From: Liolophura sinensis | Taxonomy: Eukaryota > Mollusca > Polyplacophora > Chitonida > Chitonidae | NCBI RefSeq assembly: GCF_032854445.1 | Contig: NC_088300.1 | Location: 42,401,682-42,465,681 of the forward strand | Length of the DNA: 64,000 nt | Reading direction: 5' to 3' | Shown here: in pieces, positions 55,758 through 64,000 of the stretch | How positions within the stretch are numbered: position 1 is the stretch's first letter | Layout: each line of letters opens with the position of its first letter | Notes under the pieces: generated by a model | Told to the model about the DNA's origin: nothing | Database searches by the model: none | The model's input: only the letters and a program-made list of their open reading frames with translations | Position numbers and translations under genes: made by a program

Positions 55758-58700
55758 CTACTCTCTATCTGAGCTGTCACGTCGTCTACAACAATATGTA
55801 TAACAGCGGGTTCTTTTCACAGCACATTTTATACAGCACCATCATTATGGCAATACATGTGTTACAGCAGGTGTTTGTTCTCTCATAATTAATACCTGAT
55901 TTCAAAGACAATCAGAGCAGCCTGAGCAGCTATTAACTCTGGAAGATGGGTCCTCAACGTTTGAAGCACTTGCTCATACTGCTACAGAGAACTTCCAATT
56001 GCAAGGAATATGTACAAATTTTAAATCATGTAAATCACATTCTAAATGCACGAATTAAAAGCAAATATATTATAAAATTGTCACATTTCTTAATGTTTCC
56101 TACACGTGAACTTAGAAAATTAAACTGTTTTGTTTCAAAAGCAAACCATTAATTTCTATACTTAATCTTCACACTCAATACATTTATGATATTATTTTGT
56201 TAAAAGTTATGGGAATTTTATGATGGTGTCTTGGTACATGTGCACAGAGACTTATCAGAAAATTATTGCAGCACAGTGTTTCCTGGCCATAATACACTGA
56301 TTCTCAAGCGCTTGTAACATCATGGATGTTAACCACACGTAAGCATTTTCCCCGGTATGTCTCCTGAGAAATGGCTTAAACAGCAATACATCATTTCCTG
56401 GAGAATTTTGAGAAATTTTTTTTTTTTTTTTGGCTTTGGTTGATTTTCTACTAATGAACTAGACAGCATAGCTCTGTCAGCTGGCAAAGGTCGGGCATGT
56501 ATAACGTATTTTCATAAAGATTATGGAGTGTTGGCTCAAAATATCATTATGAATAAAACTAACCTAATTAACTGATGATACGGAGTAAAATATTTTTTGG
56601 ATATATTGTTAATTTCAGACTTTAATACAAATTTATTATCTCAATGTGACAATACAGAGTTAGTGACTATGAATAAGTAATAAATCTGGACATTAATCCT
56701 TTAATGTAGCTATTGGGTGCTTTTTGCGCCAATTTTCTTTTCTAAAACTTTGAGAGAAAAAATTGTGGTCCACAAAACTTGTTTTGAAATAAATTTTACT
56801 TAGTGAAGTGTAGGTCTTAAACTGTTTACTGGTGAATAAAACAAAGAGCATTTTTTTCAAAAACAATCTCCATCACAAGGCTTTTTAAAGCAAGGCCACA
56901 CTGTACCTATATATGTATCAAAAGATGCTTTTGATCAATATTTTCTCAACTTTTCAACAGCAAGCTCTGAATGGGTTGCTTTCAAGTAAATGGAAACTGA
57001 CCACAATGAAAAGAATGAATCACCATGCAATACCTACCTCTTATCTCCAGACCAGCCGCCGTATTTTCCAGGAGAATTGGATCTATAAGACAAAATAACT
57101 TGCAAGAAGTGTGAACATGACACCAAGGGCTGTAATTTCAGATATTCTGTTACACTAAGTATTTTTATGGAGACTGATACTAAGAATTATGATGATGGGA
57201 CCACAACCATAACTACCAAGAGGAAATCATGTCCATACTTACGCACATGAGAACAATGATATGCATTTCTAGTGTGATGCTTTAGAATTCAGATTCACGT
57301 CAAATGTCAGGAAATAAAAATGTAAATTTCTCACCTGCTTCTACTACGACTTCGGGGACGCCTCACTGGGGGTGACCTGGACCTGTTGATCAAACAAATC
57401 ACTAAACTGCTAGTTTCACCAGAAAATAAATACGTCTGATATAAAGCACGGCTATATGTTTTTACATACTGGAGAGTACATATCAAGTGCTGTATGAAAG
57501 CTCAGCATGTGACTGCTCACATTATATGTAGCATACCACTTGTATACCGTATCCAGACTCTCGTGAACAGACTTTCCTTCCAAAGGCCTTGAAATTTGAG
57601 AAGAATGATCTACGTTATTCACTGATGACAGCACCTCTTAAATTTGATAAAAGATATGTCCACCAGACATTCTCCAGCAAATATGGGTAGTAAATTAGAT
57701 TTGCTCGAGCTTTTCCTCCATAGATATCATCTGATATAATAAGTGCGATGATTCAGAAAGTATTGTGAAAGAAACACATACGATATTCCTTAACATCTGA
57801 GCCATCAAAATAATAGCCACGTCCAAGTACAAAACAGAACACAAGTGACCATAATTTTGTCAGAAATGGAGAATTTTTGAAAAAAGCTGCCCAAAGCTGT
57901 TCAAGTCCATAACAGCCTTAATTTTGTCTGAATTCTATGTATGGGTCCAACACTCAAACCTAATCTGTAACTGGTTATGATGAAGGGAAATATCAAGCTT
58001 TAATTCAACACTATTAACCATTTTGTAAAAAAAAAAAGTCTAGAAAACCAATAAAGTTGAAATTTAGATAATAATGGCCATAATTTTATAAAAATTAGGT
58101 GTAGACGTTCAAAACTAACCCAACCCAAAACCTGTCCAAAATAGCAATAATTTTGTTTTATCTGGACGTAGGAGATGCAAAACTCCAAACTGATCTGTAA
58201 CTTGTTATGGTGAAGCCATGTGCTAATTTTCAATTCAATTCAATGAATAATTTTGAAAAATTATGGTATGGAAAACAAGTGTGACGGGCAGTCAGACAGG
58301 ATACAAAACTATAGTCCCAAACAGGTACCCGCTGGGGACTATTAAATAAAGACGTTCCTTTCCACAATCTCAACCATCCTCATTTCATAGGGCCACAGAT
58401 TACATGTTAAGCACAAACTTATCCCAAATTAAATGCCTACTGAATTTCTGCCAAGGTTAAACCAGATTACCTGTCCCGCCAAGCTGTTAAACTATTGGAC
58501 AGTAAGTGTTCTATTGGGAGATTTTGTCAGGTGTGTTTAGACTGGACTTTAAGTCTGGGTCAGCGTGTTGTGTTGGTGACTGTGAGCGACCTGAAGAGGA
58601 GGGAAGGGCTGTCACTTGGAGCGGAGGCTAGGCTGACTGAGAGAAGGTGATGGGGGTTGAGCTGAAGTTGTCAGAGCAGCTCTCTACATGGGTCACCGCT

Positions 58701-60280
58701 GATATATCAGGCTATCAGGCTGGAGCTGTGAGCCAGTTGAGTATTGGCGCTGGGAGCGTAGAAAGACCGACTGCTAACTGACCAGCACCAGGTCAACAGG
58801 TGGCTGGGCCGATGGGGCTAAGATGAGGTCAAACAAGGTGGCCAATTAATTGTAAGTTGAACAGTGTTGATAATGATGACTCAGTTGGTCTGATGACAGT
58901 GTTGAGGTGAGGCAGACACCTGTAATTAAGCGGGGCAGTGAAGCAACGTTAACGATGAATCTTATCAAAGAAATACAGGAAGATAACAAAGTGATCATGC
59001 AACCAAACCCCACTTCCTTTCACCTCTGGCAACAATACAATAAGTAAATGTGGCTGATAGTCCCCTGAAATTTATAGCTTGTAATGATGTCTGGCCACTG
59101 AACAGTATATCTGACAAACATGCAACAACAAATCAACAAGATGTAGGATACATATTTTTCCAATATGTAAATTTTTCTTATACTTCGAACAAATATAACG
59201 ATGATCCAGATTACACTCAAAAAAAAATCTCTTCCTACTTTTATCACACTGTCTTTACAAATAACAGAAGTTAGCACAAGCATTTACAGTTAAGTCATAA
59301 TGAGAAGGCATTCATCAACTGTGAAGGATGGGGAAAGCATTCCAAGAATCTGATCATCCGATTGACAGGACAGTAAGAAATGATGGGTGTGGTACCTAGA
59401 GCGTCTCCTGCTGCCTCCATATCCTCCACCGCTGTAACCCCCATACCCTCGCCGCACAGGAGGACCTCGACTGCCCCAGCGGGATTTTCCACTTGACATC
59501 TCCACTTTAACTCGCCGTCCATTTATTCGCCTGTGGCAAAATGGTAATTATTAATAGTTACCCAGAACACAGAAAATTAAAACACATCTATGTAGTTGTA
59601 CTGGACATTAAAACTGTCAAACCAGTCCCATCACATACAGCTTAGACTTTAAAGTTTCTACTCACATCCTATCCAGTTCAGGCTCTGCACTCTATCAAGA
59701 GCTTGCCATTAAAATGTACTCCATCGTACCCATACTTCCAACACTGGAAGACATTCTTGGGACGTTAATTAATGTTCTCTCTACTGTAAAAGCACATCAA
59801 CAGTTAATGCCAAAATAAAATACTGTGTTTGGGTGGAAATGAAATATTGTGTTGGGGTGAACAAAATTTGGAGCTATCACAGACATAAAAATATGCATCA
59901 TAAATCTTGACTTAAGAATACAAACATATAGCTGCATTTATTAAGTTGAAGAAAATAAGTCCAGTTAATTTAGACACACACATACATGTAGTTTTTAACA
60001 GTTTGTCCAAAGATGCTTATCCGATGTTTTTTCAAAACAACTGGAAAGAGGTAAATGTAGATACGTACGTCCCGTCTAAAGCTTTACAAGCATCTTCAGC
60101 ATCTCTATGATCTTCAAACTCCACAAAAGCAAATCCAGGGGGGTTTCTTGCAACCCACACATTTTTCAAACGTCCATAACGACTAAAGACATCTTCTAAT
60201 TCTTGTTTTGCTGCACCATAACCAAGTTCTCCAACATATACTTTACAATCTAGCTTCCAATCCTTTGGACGGTCAGACAT
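55758..60280 (-). CDS. SRSF3: SRSF3/Rbp1-like splicing factor, 5 coding exons, 155 aa
   Basis: Exons in transcript order: 60280-60069, 59530-59396, 57382-57335, 57082-57038, 55785-55758 (stop); GT/AG, all phase 2, total 468 nt. It is a small nuclear SR protein that promotes exon recognition. The RRM spans about 13-83, with KVYVGEL as RNP2, [17 protein letters not shown] across RNP1, and [11 protein letters not shown] at its end. A glycine-rich linker ([13 protein letters not shown]) leads to a short RS region (RPRSRSRSR) and an acidic end (RRRDSSDRE). There is no CCHC knuckle. The pattern is closest to Drosophila Rbp1 and human SRSF3 (164 residues). An acceptor 'cctttgcag' 23 bases before the ATG points to a 5' UTR exon. 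A last untranslated exon follows at 53931. Confidence 0.93.
57820..58345. repeat. Diverged duplicated segment in SRSF3-like intron
   Basis: Two related stretches, about 57895-57990 and 58110-58220, share 'ctgatctgtaacttgttatg'-like words and 'ttttgtctgaat/ttttatctgga'. The right end 'gtgtgacgggcagtcagaca' resembles the end of dispersed mollusc repeats. The class is not certain. Confidence 0.4.
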
Positions 60281-60301
60281 ATTTATCTTACGGCTCCTTT
60301 A

Positions 60302-62937
60302 ACCTGCAAAGGAAACATATGAAACATTAGAAATGTATACAGGGTCCTGCCAGACATGTCTGTCAGACAAACTTTTCTAAAACATCAAATGGGCAAATGT
60401 TTTTTCATAAGAAAATGAAATATTTGCATTATAATATGCACAGCAATAGCTTAAAATGGCTGAGAATGCATTTTCATGCATAAACAAAATCTGTGGCCTT
60501 AAGACCACCAGGAATTGGTCCGTTCTACCTCACTTGATTCAATGAAAATTTTTTTCAAAAATTCAAGTAAGGGCTCTACAAAAATTCCTGGATCCAACAC
60601 TGAATATATTAAGGCTTTCAACCCATTTGTAGAGATTTATGCAATATCTACGTCAGCTTTATTTTATGCACATATCTGCTCCACAAATTTACACTAAAGC
60701 CTATTTTCCAATCATCTTCATTGTTATGCCTAGATTTTGTCAAAGAGGATTTACTTTTACATTAGTTATGTTTACATACATCTTGAACTACCAATTATGA
60801 TTTTACACTATTTATAACCTTTCAACATGTCTTTTGGTTTGGAGAACCATCGCAACCAAACAAACATATAAGAAGTGTAAAATATCTCCAAATATCAGAC
60901 CAGAGTGTATTTATTATAAAAAAGAAAGAAAAAAAAATTAAGAAAGAATTTATCGTAATATTATTTCTGTTCTAGGCATAGTCCTGGAACTCCACAAACT
61001 ATTCTAACATACGGCCTTTTGGTCGACATCATAATAAAAAAAAGAGTTCCAAGATAATGTGAGTATGGAACATACAGCCTTCCAACACTGTTCCAAAAAA
61101 AAAATCTAAAAAATTAAATGAAAGGATTTTTATGCATAGTTTTCAGTTTTCTGATGGACCTTACTTCATATTTTAGCATTTTATGGACTTTAAGCATCGT
61201 TTTCATATTGAAGAATCTCAGAATATCAAACAAGCAGGTAGATTGTAACTTGCTGAATTACACTAACCTTAGCTAGTGTAAATTTTATCAGAGTAGACTG
61301 TAGTTCAGGTAAATATAAAGTTGAGGCCGATATTCAACCATTTCTTATATTCGCCTGCCTCAGCATTCAAATACTGAATCAAAAAATGCTTTACAGAACA
61401 AAGTGGCCCTTAAAAAACACTCTAAGGCAGCAGCCCATACAAATTTCTGGTGTGAACTGAAGGGAATAGCACCTATATGTCCAGTCAGTGGAGCAAGGAA
61501 AGTCAACTCAAAAGATTTCACTTCAGACTTGCGACTATCCTCTGCGCACCTGTTTCGCTATTGATGTTTTCTGCCTATGGCATTACACACAATCTTGATT
61601 TTGGATGAAGCCAGTGTGTTGGGACTGCACAATGCGACTTAGAACAGAGAAAGTCAACGCATGTTTAGATTTTCTACACATACATGTGACTAGTCTGGGT
61701 GTATTTAAGTGTGTACGAGTACTTAAAAAAGGTCTTTTTCTCCTCATTCCACAAGAAATCGCCACGTGCAGCCATTCTAGAGTGCTTTGAGGAATGGACC
61801 AACAGTTCAAAGATTAATCGCCGAGGCCGGTAAGTAGGCCTATCAGAAACTGTTGAAAATACACCTTAAAGTTTCATTTAATTTAAAGTCGACTGATCAC
61901 CCATGACCAGCTAACATCGTGGTTTGTTTTAGTTTATGATACTGACACACACTACATGTCTACAAATGCTAAAACGTCAGTCTTTATGGAGAATAATGAT
62001 CATCGGCGCTTAGTAAGATTAGAACAGTAAGACTGCCTGTCCACTTTACATGTACACAGCAGCCTACTTGTTCAAATGCCCGGATGTTCCTGCAAATGAT
62101 TTTATGCTCAGAATTTTAGACCTTCTAAATGCACACAGCTTAAGTATTCAAAAATGAAAACTAAACCAACCATACACAAATAAGAAATATTACCAAGTAG
62201 TAATGTCAGTGGCCAATTAGTCTGAAAAATAAGGCAATGGTGGTCGTAAAATGAGAGTCGTAGCTTTGCACCCTCTCACACTCGCTACACAATGTGTCGG
62301 CCACTACCCACAATGCAACAGCTGTCGGCGGAATGCGCCGACAATTTCTTGAATATTTGTCAAATTAATAAACAGCGCAAGTCCGGCTGTAATGATTTAA
62401 GACGCTTCCATATATATTGTGCAGCAGGGAATCATTTTGTTTATATAAGTTGGAATAACACACGGTATTCGTCAAAGAACAACACAAGTAAACATTACGG
62501 CTTTCAAGACGTATGATGATCTCTTTTCTTCGGCTCTGAAAACACGATCCTTATTTTCACACATCTACCGGAATCGCACGAACGTTCACGGGCTTTTGCG
62601 ATTGAATGAATCTGTGATTTGTAGAAGAAAGAAGGTTCCTGGCGAAGTAGGCGTGGATTTTATATCTGGTAGGTGTTCCAGTCACTAGAGTCATTTGGTG
62701 AAAAGGAGGAGTGTATATTTGTGGAGAACGTCTAGTTAGAAATTCTAAAAGGCATTTAAACGAAGTGGAGGCTAGCGACTCTCAACTCATCATCTTGAGA
62801 TAGGCTTCATTCTTCAGGTTTTGTCATCCAGCTCAACTAAAGATTTTGATCTCCCTGCGGTTGAAATGAAATAACAATTTATTTGAAATGAAATAGTAAG
62901 TTATTGTTTCTTACAGTTTAATCAGATGGAATGTTCT
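60302..62937. other. Upstream region of the SRSF3-like gene; no coding frame
   Basis: AT-rich with only short frames. The untranslated first exon and promoter of the SRSF3-like gene are expected here. The locally C/G-richer patch 62270-62345 is the best promoter candidate by composition. Confidence 0.4.
62300..62345. promoter_or_regulatory. Possible ZNF143/Staf-like site in a GC-richer patch
   Basis: 'actacccacaatgcaaca' resembles the core of ZNF143-type elements (TACCCA.AATGCA). Such sites are frequent at housekeeping promoters. Nearby bases 'ggcggaatgcgccgac' are CpG-rich against the AT-rich surroundings. Motif-only evidence. Confidence 0.2.
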
Positions 62938-63284
62938 TCATGAAGAAATTTTTGGAAGTTGCATAGATGCATTTATAATTGATCGTTTGGAACGCTGAGC
63001 AATGCATTCGTTCAGAATAGTTGTCAACAGTTCGCCAATATCACGTGCGAAAAGACTGGCCATCTTCATATTTTGTTCAGACCTAACACAAAATATCATT
63101 AATGGATGAATGTAATATTCATGTGTGCTATCTGAAGTCATTGTGAGGAAATATTGGTGAAAGATGGCATCAAGCAGAATGTAGCATCCTGTATGAATAA
63201 GCCGAATCAGCATTTCAAGGGCTCGTTCTGCAAAGCTGTTGCCACGCTGCTTAAAGGGCATTTGCAGACAGATATCAACAAGAC
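62938..63284 (-). CDS. Candidate terminal exon of an unidentified gene
   Basis: Minus-strand open frame of about 115 codons ending in a stop at 62938. Upstream of the internal Met (63261) it continues through APTCLVDICLQ, so the ATG is probably not the start. Residues such as ERALEMLIRLIHTGCYILLDAIF and SLFARDIGELLTTILNE (quoted partly) alternate hydrophobic and polar residues like an alpha-helical (HEAT/ARM-type) protein. I recognise no family. A second candidate exon lies upstream at 63515-63438, but I could not join the two at a strong acceptor. Confidence 0.35.
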
Positions 63285-63437
63285 AGGTGGGGGCTCTTGT
63301 TAACTACCACAGCTAGAGAATGTGATTTTACGTTTGGTGTCAACTGTGCCATCATGTCAACAGATAGATGTGTATTCAGGTTAGCAGCTAAAGTAAAGTG
63401 ACATCTTTTATCTATGTTAGTTTGCAAGAGCCCTCAC

Positions 63438-63515
63438 CTGTCTCAGCAATATCTGTGTGCACTTGTGCGACCCCAGAAACACCGATTGGGCTCATTTTGG
63501 GGCTGGTCTTCAAAC
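63438..63515 (-). CDS. Candidate internal exon, 78 nt, unidentified
   Basis: Bounded by acceptor 'cattcag' and donor 'gtgagg' on the minus strand. Only one frame is open, encoding KMSPIGVSGVAQVHTDIAET. It may belong with 63284-62938 and a gene entering from beyond the right edge. Confidence 0.3.
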
Positions 63516-63924
63516 CTGAATGATAGATCGAATAGGTTTAAAGACAGAATTTGAGAGGGGTGGATTAAAAAGAGTGAAAAATAACACATTTCAAGATATC
63601 CAAAGATCAGTCATTTGTCCACCCTCGTATAGTCAAAAAGTCTTGAATGTGTTAAACAACAATTAGATAAATGAATAGATTTAAGTAAGAATTTTAAACA
63701 ATTTTCAGCTACAGGTAACATTAACGTCGTAACATTACATAGGTTGCAAATACCAAGGCGACGTATGTCATCAACATTTTACCTCATGGTTATTAGGCCA
63801 GGGTAACATTACAGCCTTTTAGAGAAACCAGACCCAGGAGTTTTCTCAGGGTTGGTGACAACCAAAGGTTTCACATGGATCCTTCCTGATTCCCTCCAGA
63901 AAGTAAATGTGACATTTGTTATAC

Positions 63925-64000
63925 AGGGTGTCCCAGAAGTCTCGCATCATCCAGGTTGAGGTTGAATGCTTCAGCTGCAGAGCGGTGTGTTGCCCCATCT
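63925..64000. repeat. Possible transposon end running off the window
   Basis: 'tatacagggtgtcccagaag' followed by 'tctcgcatcatcc' resembles the terminal repeat of mariner-like elements, many of which begin near GGGTGTCCC. The rest of the element would lie beyond the edge, so this cannot be confirmed here. Confidence 0.3.

Overview
This is eukaryotic nuclear DNA, AT-rich, with spliced genes, long introns, many tRNA-derived SINEs and an unusually dense set of minisatellites. The SINE sequences (a tRNA-like head, a central core, and a tail beside a 'tacgccgtactcaagaatattt' type motif) look like those of marine molluscs. I infer a mollusc, probably a bivalve, or a related lophotrochozoan. I cannot name the species.

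Left (1-11.4 kb): two tandem copies of a small secreted-protein gene on the + strand (exon pairs 1409-1506/2477-2711 and 4575-4672/6326-6554). They match the N-terminal part of the meteorin/meteorin-like family, and their proximal promoters are duplicated too. A possible membrane-protein exon lies at 7151-7714 (-). A 27-bp minisatellite follows at 7.8-8.76 kb, then about 2.5 kb with no convincing gene.

Centre-left (11.4-24.5 kb): a complete 11-exon gene on the + strand encoding a 671-residue Na+/H+ antiporter of the SLC9B (NHA) family. Its reading frame closes at every junction. The second aspartate of the ion-binding pair is asparagine. The donor of exon 7 and the acceptor of exon 11 each sit inside a tandem repeat that has copied the exon edge. 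Introns hold 71-bp and 44-bp minisatellites, a young SINE with a perfect 15-bp target duplication, and a decayed LINE.

Centre (24.5-33.9 kb): no confident gene. It holds SINEs and 82-, 48- and 35-bp minisatellites.

Right (33.9-60.3 kb): three SR splicing-factor genes. The first (33896-38925, -) encodes 482 residues in the order RS, RRM, CCHC knuckle, long RS tail. The second (44628-49852, +) is SRSF7/9G8-like, 195 residues. The third (55758-60280, -) is SRSF3/Rbp1-like, 155 residues. The first two are head to head and the last two are tail to tail. All internal introns are phase 2, and each gene has an intron at the same place after the RRM's fourth strand, which suggests an old local SR family cluster. 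A nearly intact Tc1/mariner element with both inverted repeats and TA duplications lies between the first two. A 1.1-kb inverted-repeat element sits in the SRSF7-like first coding intron.

Far right (60.3-64 kb): probable upstream region of the SRSF3-like gene, two possible exons of an unidentified minus-strand gene, and repeat-like sequence running off the edge.
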